Positions 35,715 through 43,771 of a stretch of 51,666 nt of DNA are shown here, piece after piece. This DNA is from JACTOJ01 sp032335695 (GTDB lineage: Bacteria > Bacillota > Clostridia > Clostridiales > Clostridiaceae). The stretch lies in the NCBI RefSeq assembly GCF_032335695.1, contig NZ_JACTOJ010000030.1, positions 1 through 51,666 of the forward strand, written 5' to 3'. The notes beneath the pieces were generated by a model. The model was not told the origin of the DNA. It was given only the letters and a program-made list of their open reading frames with translations, and did no database searches. A program made the position numbers and the translations under genes. The first letter of the stretch is position 1. Every line of letters starts with the position of its first letter.

Positions 35715-36275
35715 ATGAGTAAGTTACAAGAAATCTTAGACTACAATCGTTGTTTTGTAGAAAATAAAGAATATGAAAAATATATAACATCAAAGAACCC
35801 AGATAAGAAGTTAGTAATTTTGTCCTGCATGGATACAAGACTAACAGAACTTCTTCCAAAGGCACTAAACATAAGAAATGGTGACGTTAAACTTATAAAG
35901 AATGCGGGCGCGTCTATAATGCATCCCTTTGGCAGCATAATAAGAAGTATCGTGGTGGCTGTTTATGAATTTAAGGCTGATGAAGTATTAGTAATCGGAC
36001 ATTATGGCTGCGGTATGAGCAATTTAAATGGAGATAAAATCTTAGAAATGGCCATGGAGAGGGGCATTTCCCAAGAGGTCATAACAACGTTAAACAATGC
36101 GGGAATTAATACAAAAAAGTGGCTGCACGGTTTTGATTCTGTAGAGGAATCAGTAGAAGAGAGCGTGGAACTTATAAAAAACCATCCATTAATACCTAAA
36201 GATATAAAAGTGCATGGACTAATAATAGATCCAGAGACCGGAAAGCTAGAAGTTATAGTTAATGGATATGAATAG
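35715..36275 (+). CDS. Beta-class carbonic anhydrase
   Basis: A 186-residue enzyme interconverting CO2 and bicarbonate. Zinc site: Cys38, Asp40 and Arg42 (SCMDTRL) with His96 and Cys99 (GHYGCGM). It has the short form found in many Firmicutes (YtiB-like). NAGASIMHPFG is the typical substrate loop. A TATAATAAAAT stretch and GGAGGT lie upstream. Single gene with two hairpin terminators behind it. Confidence 0.92.
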   Translation: MSKLQEILDYNRCFVENKEYEKYITSKNPDKKLVILSCMDTRLTELLPKALNIRNGDVKLIKNAGASIMHPFGSIIRSIVVAVYEFKADEVLVIGHYGCGMSNLNGDKILEMAMERGISQEVITTLNNAGINTKKWLHGFDSVEESVEESVELIKNHPLIPKDIKVHGLIIDPETGKLEVIVNGYE

Positions 36276-36308
36276 ATATTTTAGAAAAAAATCATAATGT
36301 AAGAAATG

Positions 36309-36336
36309 AGAACCTGCATGATTTGGAGGTTCTTTT
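36309..36336 (+). terminator. Terminator of the carbonic anhydrase gene
   Basis: AGAACCT / AGGTTCT (36309-36315, 36327-36333) followed by TTT. Confidence 0.65.
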
Positions 36337-36356
36337 ACAATGTTAAGATAAAGAAT

Positions 36357-36395
36357 AAAATCTCTCTTGCAACGTTTTGTTACAGGAGAGATTTT
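36357..36395. terminator. Second hairpin, possible terminator
   Basis: AAAATCTCTC / GAGAGATTTT (36357-36366, 36386-36395) form a perfect 10-bp stem with a 19-base loop and A/T tracts on both sides, so it could act in both directions. The stretch to 36562 otherwise holds only an AT-rich palindrome at 36530-36553. Confidence 0.55.
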
Positions 36396-36562
36396 CTTTA
36401 AGCACCTCTATTACTATCATTGTTACCAAGCTTAATTTAAAGAATAGTTGCCAGCTGGCTTATGGAGGCTGACAGACCGTCCATTTTGACTTATATCCTA
36501 GGAGAAGATAGGCAGCTATATACATAGGTAACTATATAAATAGTTATATAGTTGCTGGAAAA

Positions 36563-36988
36563 TCAGCTGTTAAAAAGCTTATTATAGTAGCATAAGATAG
36601 CCTCATCCAGCAGAGTATTCATGTACACATTAACATCTTGATGCTTGGCTTTTATTTCATTAAGCTTTCTTATGGCGGAAGGCCTAAATTGATAACATCT
36701 TTTTATAATGAAGCCTTCCTCATCTATAGGAGGAGTTATGCCTCTCCTGTTAGGGAAAGCAGTATTAAATGATGATGTACCTTTTGGCTGCTTCTTTAGG
36801 GTAAGCTCAGCTTCTTCTTCGTCTGTATCAGCCTCTTCAGTGGCAAAGCTAAAAGAAGCTATTGCATTTCCATTAGTCGGTTCTCCATATGTAAAGCCAG
36901 CCTCTTCATCTTGGGAATAAAATATATCCACTGATTCTACTGCAGCAGCATCATTGCTTAGGGAATTAAACACCATGTCTTTTCCCAT
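36563..36988 (-). CDS. Acidic protein with possible ribbon-helix-helix C terminus
   Basis: A 141-residue protein. Residues 1-75 are low-complexity and very acidic (EEADTDEEEAELTL). The last ~48 residues, from IIKRCYQFRPSAIRKLNEIK to NTLLDEAILCYYNK, have a basic strand then two amphipathic helices, as in CopG/Arc-type DNA-binding or chromosome-partition proteins. The link is by pattern only. AGGAGGTGAAATA precedes the start. The opposite-strand frame has no ribosome site. Single gene. Confidence 0.6.
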   Translation of the reverse strand: MGKDMVFNSLSNDAAAVESVDIFYSQDEEAGFTYGEPTNGNAIASFSFATEEADTDEEEAELTLKKQPKGTSSFNTAFPNRRGITPPIDEEGFIIKRCYQFRPSAIRKLNEIKAKHQDVNVYMNTLLDEAILCYYNKLFNS

Positions 36989-37126
36989 TATTTCACCTCC
37001 TCAAAAAATTTAATTTAATACATAATAAATATGCAGATGCTTTGGAATATTTATTATTTTATGGGTTGAACTTAGAAAAAATTTAGATAGGAAGAGAGCT
37101 ATGACAAATTTGCTTTAGCTTCCACC

Positions 37127-37297
37127 ATGCTTGACATCAGCTTTAAAGGAGCCAGCTGCAGTTTGATAGAATCTCAGGCAGTGAAAAGTTGTAAAGGATG
37201 CAATTTGAGATGCTTATGCGGCAAGATTAATCAGGTTATCAAGGATTATACCCAAAAGGCAACGGTGGTGCTGGAAAAATTCAGCTTCCGTAAATAA
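37127..37297 (+). pseudogene. Cys-rich 56-residue frame, probably the end of a broken gene
   Basis: The frame is open from 37091 and reads, from its first ATG, MLDISFKGASCSLIES, then CKGCNLRCLCGKINQ and VVLEKFSFRK. Five cysteines, four of them in CxxCxxxCxC, suggest a small zinc-binding knuckle. No ribosome site precedes 37127. AGGAAGAG plus ATG at 37101 is one frame off and stops after five codons, so a frameshift has probably separated the start. I know no family. Confidence 0.35.
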
Positions 37298-37341
37298 AGA
37301 GAAATGTCTTATGAATGTATAAAAATTTTGAAAATTGTGCG

Positions 37342-37408
37342 AACTAACTATTGAGTTTGAAAGTATGAATAATTGTGTTTGAAAATTGAATATTGGGGTT
37401 TTGGCAAA
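37342..37408 (+). repeat. Dispersed intergenic repeat type 2, copy 1
   Basis: About 67 bases resemble 42591-42660: shared blocks AGTTTGAA, ATGAATAAT, TTTGAAA, ATTGG and CAAA in the same order. It lies 145 bases before a GNAT gene. The other copy is 115 bases before the flavin reductase gene. Confidence 0.5.
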
Positions 37409-37551
37409 TTTTTTCTAAATGTAATTTGGCTAAAATGACGCATTTTTGTTTCAGAAAAATGTTTGAGGTTGAGCTGTAAATGGAGCTAATGATATTATTT
37501 AAATGAGAATAGAAATAAATATCGACAATGCATGAGAGGAGAAGAAAAATT

Positions 37552-38112
37552 ATGATAAAAGATATGCGCCTTGAAACACAAAGACTGATAATCAGACCTT
37601 ATATTGAAGATGATTTTATAGAATCTTTTAAGTTGATGCAGGATAAAGAATTGTTTAAATATAAAGAGATGGGAGTTATGACACTGGATGAATATAAGGG
37701 ATTATTTGAATGGCTTTTGGAGTCATATAATGTGGACTTTGATGGAAATTTTGCCTATTCCTTTAATATCATTCTGAAAGAAACTGGCAGGTGCATTGGT
37801 TGGGTTGGCTTGGGTAAGCTTGTAACCGATATTGCAAAAACAGAAATTTTTTATTTAACAGGAATCAAATATCAGAATCAAGGATATGCAACCGAGGCAT
37901 CAAAGGCAATACTTGAGTATGGGTTTAGAACGATTGGTTTAAATGAAATTGTCGGTGTCTGCATGAAAGAGAATATCGCTTCAAAAAGAGTGATGGAAAA
38001 GATAGGGTTGAAATTCAGGTATATACAAGAAGGACTTCCAAAAGAGTTTGAACGTTGTAATGGCGACCCTTTTTATTCCCTTACTAAAGATGAGTATTTA
38101 CTAACATTATAA
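37552..38112 (+). CDS. GNAT acetyltransferase, RimJ/RimL type
   Basis: A 186-residue acetyl-CoA-dependent N-acetyltransferase. LETQRLIIRPYIEDDF is the typical start of the ribosomal-protein/antibiotic acetyltransferase group. The CoA-binding region is YQNQGYATEASKAILEY (~111-127), followed by GVCMKENIASKRVMEKIGL. The GAGAGGAGAAG site favours the ATG at 37552 over the one at 37528. Target unknown. The first repeat of the 38-40 kb array follows. Confidence 0.87.
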   Translation: MIKDMRLETQRLIIRPYIEDDFIESFKLMQDKELFKYKEMGVMTLDEYKGLFEWLLESYNVDFDGNFAYSFNIILKETGRCIGWVGLGKLVTDIAKTEIFYLTGIKYQNQGYATEASKAILEYGFRTIGLNEIVGVCMKENIASKRVMEKIGLKFRYIQEGLPKEFERCNGDPFYSLTKDEYLLTL

Positions 38113-38149
38113 TCACAAGAGCTTTTGAGTTGCTTCCCATTCTTCTTAT

Positions 38150-38342
38150 ATAACAAATAAGTAATAAAATTAAATAGCTTTCTAGGGCAACGAATTATTC
38201 AGAGATGGATTTTGAGGTGTTTTTTAGTGTGTAATTCAAAACTTTAGCGAAGGAAGGCGTAGAAAATTTCTATCAAGCATAATTATAATATATGTCATAT
38301 ATGCTATAATTATCCTATGATTATATCGTAATTGTAAAATAT
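38150..38342 (+). repeat. Gene-boundary repeat R1 (terminator plus promoter)
   Basis: The left part has a degenerate hairpin followed by TTTTTTAG. The right part has GGCGTAGAAAATTTCTATC (palindrome TAGAAAATTTCTA), then a near-perfect palindrome ATAATTATA...TATAATTAT (38279-38313) containing an extended -10 TGCTATAAT (38302-38310) reading into the next gene. The last ~90 bases are almost identical to R2 (39605-39695). Confidence 0.8.
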
Positions 38343-38380
38343 GGCGAATTAATGATTATTTATAATTGTAGAGGTATGTG

Positions 38381-39466
38381 ATGAAAAATAGGATGATAGA
38401 GTTTTTACTTAACAATGCCAACCCATCAATCAAACGTAGAATAAAGAGTGAAATTTTGAATAATATTACGCAAGAAGAAGCGGCTGAATATCAAAGACAA
38501 ATTCTACAAGAACCGAATATAAAGCGGACGATTGCTTGTCAAAAGGAAAACGGTTGGCTTGGTAATGGCTTTCACGGTACCAATAGAAACGCTGGGCAAT
38601 TTGAGAATATGGAAACCTGCACGAAATATCTTGGAGAAAAGGCTGTTGATAAGGACACGCCTGTTTTAAAACGCGCAATGGATGCTTTTATTACCGTGCC
38701 GTTGGATGATTTATGCTATGGGACACGGGGGATATTTATTGATGAGTTTAAGACAACCGGACACGGATATAACCTTATCCGTTGTGCCTGCATTGCCCGG
38801 GCAGGCTATGATGATATGATTGACATTTCTCCGCAGATTCAGTTGTCCCTTGATTCCTTCAAGCGCGTGCTGGAGGTTGATTCTGTTCTTGATGTTTCCC
38901 GCCCAATCAAAAAAGGCAGGAGCCGTGTTTTCAAGGATTATGAAAGATGGCCATGCCGTTATCACCTTGACATTTTGGGCCACACAAACTCTTGGAAGAA
39001 TGAGGACAATATCAAGATTATCGCAGATTCTATTAAAAAGATGATGAAGAGCGATAGCCCTGAATTGGTTAATTTGATTCCGTCTTCTTGGGTCGGTTAT
39101 GCGCTCGGCACACTTGGGGGCTTTCCATCTCAGGGATTTAGCATTAAAACCTCGGCGCTTCTTCCAAATCCCATTGCAATAACTTCCTCAAAGCCTGACC
39201 TTTATAATCTGGAATATATAGAATGGCTGGCAAGATGCGGTGTTGTTCCGCTTGTTCCGGCTTTACGAGAAACTGTTAATGATATAGCAAATGCTGTCAG
39301 CGACGATGGAGTTTGCCGTATTCCCGTGGTCGATGCTATTTTCAAAGGCTGGGGACCTTATGCTGGATTACAATTAGAAACAGATTGGAAATCAAATATT
39401 CGCAGGGATTGTGATATTACATTTAGGGCGTTATTAATCCTTCATTATTCTAACATCATAGTATAA
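38381..39466 (+). CDS. Hypothetical protein, possible alpha/alpha-toroid
   Basis: A 361-residue cytosolic protein. NPSIKRRIKSEIL, CQKENGWLGNGFHG, then helical pairs (VLKRAMDAFITVPLDDLCY; DISPQIQLSLDSFKRVLEV) suggest repeated helix pairs as in prenyltransferase/cyclase-type barrels; this is pattern only. No family known to me. Third codon positions are visibly richer in G/C than in neighbours (for example 38690-38990), pointing to transfer from elsewhere. AGAGGT precedes the ATG. Flanked by repeats R1 and R2. Confidence 0.65.
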   Translation: MKNRMIEFLLNNANPSIKRRIKSEILNNITQEEAAEYQRQILQEPNIKRTIACQKENGWLGNGFHGTNRNAGQFENMETCTKYLGEKAVDKDTPVLKRAMDAFITVPLDDLCYGTRGIFIDEFKTTGHGYNLIRCACIARAGYDDMIDISPQIQLSLDSFKRVLEVDSVLDVSRPIKKGRSRVFKDYERWPCRYHLDILGHTNSWKNEDNIKIIADSIKKMMKSDSPELVNLIPSSWVGYALGTLGGFPSQGFSIKTSALLPNPIAITSSKPDLYNLEYIEWLARCGVVPLVPALRETVNDIANAVSDDGVCRIPVVDAIFKGWGPYAGLQLETDWKSNIRRDCDITFRALLILHYSNIIV

Positions 39467-39494
39467 GCTAATCAGAAGTTGTTTTACTTCACAA

Positions 39495-39695
39495 TCTTCT
39501 TATTTAACTAACAAGCTATAAAACAGAATATTTTCATAAGGCACCGCATTATTCAGAGATGAATATGTGGTGTTTTTTAGTTCGCATTTTAAAACTGTAG
39601 AAAAGGAAGGCGTAGAAAATTTCTATCAAGCGTAATTATAATATATGTCATATATGCTATAATTATCCTATGATTATATCGTAATTGCAAAATAT
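39495..39695 (+). repeat. Gene-boundary repeat R2 (terminator plus promoter)
   Basis: The best-kept copy. The left half holds a terminator: CACCGCATTATTC pairs with GAATATGTGGTG (39542-39572, one bulge) followed by TTTTTTAG. The right half repeats R1, with the palindrome and TGCTATAAT (39655-39663) about 65 bases before the next start. Confidence 0.85.
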
Positions 39696-39727
39696 TGTAA
39701 TACAACTAGAGAGGAGGTGCTTAAAAA

Positions 39728-40282
39728 ATGAATATTAATGACTTATATATAACGAATTATAGGGAAGCAGGAGGCTTACCGCTCCACAGTATAACAAGGC
39801 TACCTAAAGAAGAGGCTTATGCTTTCGCAAAAACACTATCGCAAAAGAGTGTTTCAAAAAAGGATAGATATGGCGACTACTTTGATACATATTATCATAA
39901 AAGGTTGCGAACAGAAGAATGGCTATATGATACTTTCATATCTCTTAATGGAAAGCCGACGACACATCATCCTATTTATTTCACTCTGTTGGAAAGCGAG
40001 GGACTATGTAGTTTTTTTGGCAACCCTAACAAAGTAAAGATTTCTCTAAGAAATATTGATTCTTCACATATAAGTTTTACCCCCAGAGATAGTATGCACC
40101 TAATGGATATGGGTAGAACCGAGAAGACTGTATGGAAAAAAGAAAACCTATTTAAGTTAATGTACGAATCTGAATTAGACATTTGCGAATTTGTTAAAAG
40201 TATTCCTGAAAAATTCGGGCAAATTGGAGGCTACATTGAAGTTCAATTGTGGAATGACGTGTATTTGGAGAACCTTATATAG
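39728..40282 (+). CDS. Hypothetical protein, 184 residues
   Basis: A soluble mixed alpha/beta protein: LYITNYREAGGLPLHSITRL, LRTEEWLYDTFISLNGKPTT, HPIYFTLLESEGLCSFFGNP, and a closing GGYIEVQLWNDVYLENLI. No known motif or membrane segment. GAGAGGAGGTG is an excellent ribosome site. It is bounded by repeats R2 and R3, as if part of a cassette array. I recognise no family. Confidence 0.65.
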   Translation: MNINDLYITNYREAGGLPLHSITRLPKEEAYAFAKTLSQKSVSKKDRYGDYFDTYYHKRLRTEEWLYDTFISLNGKPTTHHPIYFTLLESEGLCSFFGNPNKVKISLRNIDSSHISFTPRDSMHLMDMGRTEKTVWKKENLFKLMYESELDICEFVKSIPEKFGQIGGYIEVQLWNDVYLENLI

Positions 40283-40295
40283 ACTTTGAGTATCC

Positions 40296-40389
40296 TTAGT
40301 TTGCAATACAAAACTTTAGCGAAAGAAGGCGTAGAAAATTTCTATCAAGCATAATTATTCTATGATTATATCGTAATTGTAAAATATTA
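40296..40389 (+). repeat. Gene-boundary repeat R3 (palindrome deleted)
   Basis: It matches R1 and R2 from AAAACTTTAGCGAA through GGCGTAGAAAATTTCTATC to TATATCGTAATTGTAAAATA. The palindrome with the extended -10 is precisely lost between two TAATTAT copies, the product expected from slippage across a hairpin. The terminator half is also absent. Confidence 0.75.
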
Positions 40390-40435
40390 CGAAGCATGAT
40401 TATATTATAAAGACAAGTATTGAGGGGTGAGATTA

Positions 40436-40819
40436 TTGGCAAAAATTAAATTGCAGGATTTAATAACAGTGTTAAATAGTGATGTAGTAAAATATAATTC
40501 TTGTATTGAAATGAACTTTAGTATTGATAATGATACAGAATATGAAGATTGCTGGCTTGGAAAAATGCCTAATAGAGACGAACGTGGCAAAGAAATATAT
40601 TGGTATGGATTAGTGCCAGATGGTTCACAAGCGTATGATTATGCTAAATTAGAGGATATTCTAAATGCAAAAGTATTTCATGGCAAAAGTTTGAGGGATG
40701 TTGTTGAAAATATAACCTGGTATTCATTAGATGGATGTAGTATAGAGGAAAGATTACCAGGTTACATTGATGGTTATGCCAAAGGATTAAAGAGGTCTGC
40801 CCCTATAGATATTAAGTAG
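40436..40819 (+). CDS. Hypothetical protein, 127 residues
   Basis: A small soluble protein: MAKIKLQDLITVLN, YNSCIEMNFSIDN, EIYWYGLVPDGSQAYDYAKL and SLRDVVENITWYSLDGCSIE. No family recognised. I chose the TTG at 40436 because GAGGGGTGA lies 6 bases before it; a GTG nine bases earlier overlaps that site. It follows repeat R3. Confidence 0.6.
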   Translation: MAKIKLQDLITVLNSDVVKYNSCIEMNFSIDNDTEYEDCWLGKMPNRDERGKEIYWYGLVPDGSQAYDYAKLEDILNAKVFHGKSLRDVVENITWYSLDGCSIEERLPGYIDGYAKGLKRSAPIDIK

Positions 40820-40879
40820 AATAGGATATTGCGTTATTTAGTTCGCAACTTTCTTAAATTATGAACTAAAGACTTGGTT

Positions 40880-41018
40880 TTAAAATATAAATTGGAATGT
40901 TAAACAAAATGATAAATATTCTGAAGTTATTCCGGATAGATTTTATTTAGCAATTCCTAAGCATGAGAAAGGTATTAAAAATAAATGGGCTTATTTAGGT
41001 AGAAGCCAGAAGTAAAAG
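40880..41018 (+). pseudogene. C-terminal fragment of an unknown gene
   Basis: After an in-frame stop near 40880 the frame reads NVKQNDKYSEVIPDRFYL, then AIPKHEKGIKNKWAYLGRSQK and stops at about 41015. There is no start codon or ribosome site. The composition is protein-like. The parent family is not known. The remainder of 40820-41137 contains a weak trace of the R-repeat (ATTTAGTTCGCA near 40838). Confidence 0.35.
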
Positions 41019-41137
41019 CAATGCTGATAATTAGGTAATAAATTTTTAGAAAAAATGATGGTATATTTATTCCTGTACCACCATGATACATTATTAATAG
41101 CAAAGCACTTGCAATATATTAAAAAGGTGGTAGTAAA

Positions 41138-42172
41138 ATGAAAGAGATTGATAATCGACTTGTAGAATGGGCAGTTAAAGAAACTGAAACACATTATAAA
41201 GACGAAGTATCCATTTTGTTAGAGCATAACACTTACTGTCTTGAGGAAGATCGAAATGTAAGATATGTAAATACTATTATATCTGACTCAAAAAAGCGTA
41301 TTGGACTATCAAGAACCTTTATCATTAATGGGATTGGGTATGACTTTAATCAAGTTTCCTGGGAAAGCTTTGAAAGAGACGCAGATGTAAAAGGCTATTA
41401 TGTAACTGTACTTGCAGAAGCTAATATTCTATATAGTAAAAACGAAGCGGAGAAGCAAAGGTTCCTATATTTAAGAGCAAAATTTTTTGCAAACCTTGAA
41501 AATTCTCAATATATGTTTGAAAGAGGATTGGAATGGATAAATAATGCTATGGAGGTATATAAAACTTTGCTATTTGAAGATGAGCTTTCTAAGGTAAGAA
41601 AAGGAGCTGCATTTATTATAGATTGTTTGGCAATGGCTGTTGCTTGCTACAATCAGACTTATTTCAAAAGCTTCACCAAACTTAAAGAGTTAAGCACAAT
41701 GAAGCATCTTCCTAGCAATTTTATCCAGCAATATAAACAAGTGGTTAATGGAAAAACTGCAACTGAATTGCAATCACTCAGCTATAATATAATTAAAGCT
41801 ACAAGAGATTTTTTCAAAATCAATGATAAGCGCCATGGAGAAAATAAGATAACTCCTAATTACCAATCCTTAGCAGACTGGTATCAGGAATGTAGTTATT
41901 ATTTCAAGAGGATTTATCATTTTTGCGCAAATAATGAATCTGAACTTGCATTTAGTGCAAGCTGTGCAATTCAAACAGACTTAGATGATATTGCAAAAGA
42001 TTTTAAAATACCGAATTTGGATATTATTTCGAATTTTGATAGTAATAACTTATCTGATTTTGCAAAGGAAGTAAAACTAGCTGAAGAGAGCATTGTGGCT
42101 GCAATAAAATCAAGCAATGTGGAAATTGACTCTTATTCTTCTGTGGATGAGTTCATAAATCAAAACTCTTGA
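41138..42172 (+). CDS. Hypothetical protein, possible nucleotidyltransferase-like
   Basis: A 344-residue protein with a short alpha/beta start (RLVEWAVKETETHYKDEVSILLEHNTYCLEED) and a long helical remainder (LRAKFFANLENSQYMFERGLEW; SLADWYQECSYYFKRIYHFC). The order recalls nucleotidyltransferase-fold proteins with a helical C-terminal part, but the usual Gly-Ser and Asp-x-Asp residues are not evident, so the assignment is weak. GGTGGT precedes the start. The HTH gene begins 13 bases later, making an operon. Confidence 0.6.
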   Translation: MKEIDNRLVEWAVKETETHYKDEVSILLEHNTYCLEEDRNVRYVNTIISDSKKRIGLSRTFIINGIGYDFNQVSWESFERDADVKGYYVTVLAEANILYSKNEAEKQRFLYLRAKFFANLENSQYMFERGLEWINNAMEVYKTLLFEDELSKVRKGAAFIIDCLAMAVACYNQTYFKSFTKLKELSTMKHLPSNFIQQYKQVVNGKTATELQSLSYNIIKATRDFFKINDKRHGENKITPNYQSLADWYQECSYYFKRIYHFCANNESELAFSASCAIQTDLDDIAKDFKIPNLDIISNFDSNNLSDFAKEVKLAEESIVAAIKSSNVEIDSYSSVDEFINQNS

Positions 42173-42185
42173 GGGAGTGAAGTGA

Positions 42186-42443
42186 ATGAAATACAGAAAA
42201 GCTAGCGAGGTTTTGCCAGATGAACTGCTTAAAGAAGTGCAAAAATATGTAAGTGGGGAAGCATTATACTTTCCAAAGTACAAAAGTCGTCAAAAATGGG
42301 GAGAAGGTACAGGTGCAAAAGATTACTATAAACAGAGAAATCTTGAAATTAAAGAGAAATTTGCTGAAAAAATGTCTATTGAAGCTCTTGCTGAGCAGTA
42401 CAACCTCTCCATTGAATCGATAAGAAAAATAGTTTATCAGTAG
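42186..42443 (+). CDS. CD3324-family helix-turn-helix protein
   Basis: An 85-residue small DNA-binding protein of a family found in clostridia. The N terminus MKYRKASEVLPDELLKEVQKYV is characteristic; the C-terminal helix-turn-helix is MSIEALAEQYNLSIESIRKIV, Mor-activator-like. GAGGGAGTGAAGTG precedes the start. It is translated with the 41138 gene and may regulate it. Confidence 0.78.
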   Translation: MKYRKASEVLPDELLKEVQKYVSGEALYFPKYKSRQKWGEGTGAKDYYKQRNLEIKEKFAEKMSIEALAEQYNLSIESIRKIVYQ

Positions 42444-42489
42444 AACTTTATATACAAGCAAATTTTTAGTTGACTTTGTTTATTATGTT

Positions 42490-42580
42490 TTATTTAACTA
42501 ACCAGCAGGAAAACCGAACATTTTTAAAGAACACCGCATTATTCAGATATGGATTTTGGGGTGTTTCTTGGTTTATAATT
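42490..42580 (+). repeat. Gene-boundary repeat R4 (terminator half only)
   Basis: TTTATTTAACTAAC, then AACACCGCATTATTCAGATATGG and TTTGGGGTGTTTC match the left half of R2 and R1. The promoter half is replaced by repeat type 2 (42591). A still weaker match lies at about 45930-45985. Confidence 0.6.
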
Positions 42581-42590
42581 TGAAAATACC

Positions 42591-42660
42591 AACTTAACTT
42601 TTCAGTTTGAACGCATGAATAATGATCTTTGAAATTAAACATTGGATGGGTTGGAGCAAA
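42591..42660 (+). repeat. Dispersed intergenic repeat type 2, copy 2
   Basis: Resembles 37342-37408 at roughly 70 percent by eye, with shared blocks CAGTTTGAA, ATGAATAAT, TTTGAAA and TTGGAGCAAA. An extended -10, TGGTATAAT, at about 42716-42724 between it and the next gene is the likely promoter. Confidence 0.5.
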
Positions 42661-42774
42661 AAAGGCATATAGGATGGGATTTCGTGTAAATAATATCATA
42701 GTATATGTAAAAAAATGGTATAATTAAATTAAAATTGCAAAAATTCAAAAATAATAAAGGGAGATAAAGAAAAG

Positions 42775-43344
42775 ATGATCAAGAGAAAGTCTATCGGAAC
42801 TCAACATTCCATGTGTGTACAACCAACCTTTCTAATAGGCACTTATGATGAGGAGGGTAATGTTAATTTTGCTCCAATAACTTGGGTGAGCGTTACTAAT
42901 GATGATGGTGATAATAATCATTATATGCTTGTAATAAGTATGTTTGGTTCAAAGAAAACAAAACTAAATGTAATAAAAGCAAAGCAACTATCAGTTAATC
43001 TTGTGAGCACGAATATGTTATATTTAGTGGACTACTTGGGAAGCAACTCTGGAAATAATGGGATAAAGGACAAGAAGACATATAGCTATAGCAATGGCGA
43101 AGCTTTACATGTACCTACACTTGACTTAAGTAAATGGGTATATGAGTGCCAGATTAATAAGATTGTACAAACAGGAGACTCTGATACCTTTTTCTGTGAC
43201 ATTAAAAATGTTCAAATTGATAATGACATAGATATATCTGATGGAATTGATTTGACACTATTTGATCCGGTTGTATATTCAGGACATTATCATTCTATAG
43301 GCAAACATTTAGGGAAAATCGGTGATTATATTAAAGAAGATTAG
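42775..43344 (+). CDS. Flavin reductase-like FMN-binding protein
   Basis: A 189-residue split-barrel protein. The FMN-binding pattern is present: GTYDEEGNVNFAPITWVSV (~21-39), GSKKTKLNVIKAKQLSVNLVS (~61) and FDPVVYSGHYHSIGKHLGKIGDY at the end, where the GHYH motif is typical. It may reduce flavin or a substrate with NAD(P)H. AAAGGGAGA precedes the start. Single gene. Confidence 0.85.
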   Translation: MIKRKSIGTQHSMCVQPTFLIGTYDEEGNVNFAPITWVSVTNDDGDNNHYMLVISMFGSKKTKLNVIKAKQLSVNLVSTNMLYLVDYLGSNSGNNGIKDKKTYSYSNGEALHVPTLDLSKWVYECQINKIVQTGDSDTFFCDIKNVQIDNDIDISDGIDLTLFDPVVYSGHYHSIGKHLGKIGDYIKED

Positions 43345-43421
43345 AATACCAAAAAACATAATAACAGTGAATATTTATTATACGAATTCTATAATAGATA
43401 ACTATTTTTTGAGACTATTTT

Positions 43422-43727
43422 TTACTTTTGAAATTTTATAAAATCTACAATTTTATCATGTAATTCTATGGAAGGTTTTTCTTTTAATCTAATTCCGTTA
43501 CTTTTGTTAATAATATCTAATTCAATGTTATTATCCGCATAGCCATCAATTAAGGTCATAATTTCAGCAATTAATTCGGCAGTTGTACTATAAAGTAGAT
43601 TTTCTATATTGTCTCCAGCTTTATGATTGCACAATGCTGTTTGTACAGCTTGCTCTTGTTCAAATGCAATAGTGTTTAAAATAGATTTTTGAAAATCATT
43701 TATGCCATTTATTAGGGAATGTTATCA
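43422..43727 (-). pseudogene. C-terminal fragment of an unknown protein
   Basis: On the minus strand the frame is open from about 43727 and reads HSLINGINDFQKSILNTIAF, then EQEQAVQTALCNHKAGDNIE and further to FIKFQK. There is no ribosome site; the frame ends abruptly where the HTH-TPR fragment begins at about 43730, so the N-terminal part seems to have been removed by a rearrangement. The first ATG within it (43634) gives 70 residues. Family unknown. Confidence 0.4.
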
Positions 43728-43771
43728 TACGATTATCAGCTGATAGAAATTAATTATGGAAAGGCGATGAC

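Noticed and set aside
36530..36553. Attachment site or recombination site
   Set aside because: AACTATATAAATAGTTATATAGTT is a simple AT palindrome with no partner copy or integrase nearby; more likely a hairpin.
38150..42580. CRISPR array or integron attC sites
   Set aside because: The repeats are ~90-200 bases, over 600 bases apart and separated by whole genes, so not CRISPR. No integrase gene and no clear RYYYAAC/GTTRRRY core pairs were seen, so attC status is unsupported.
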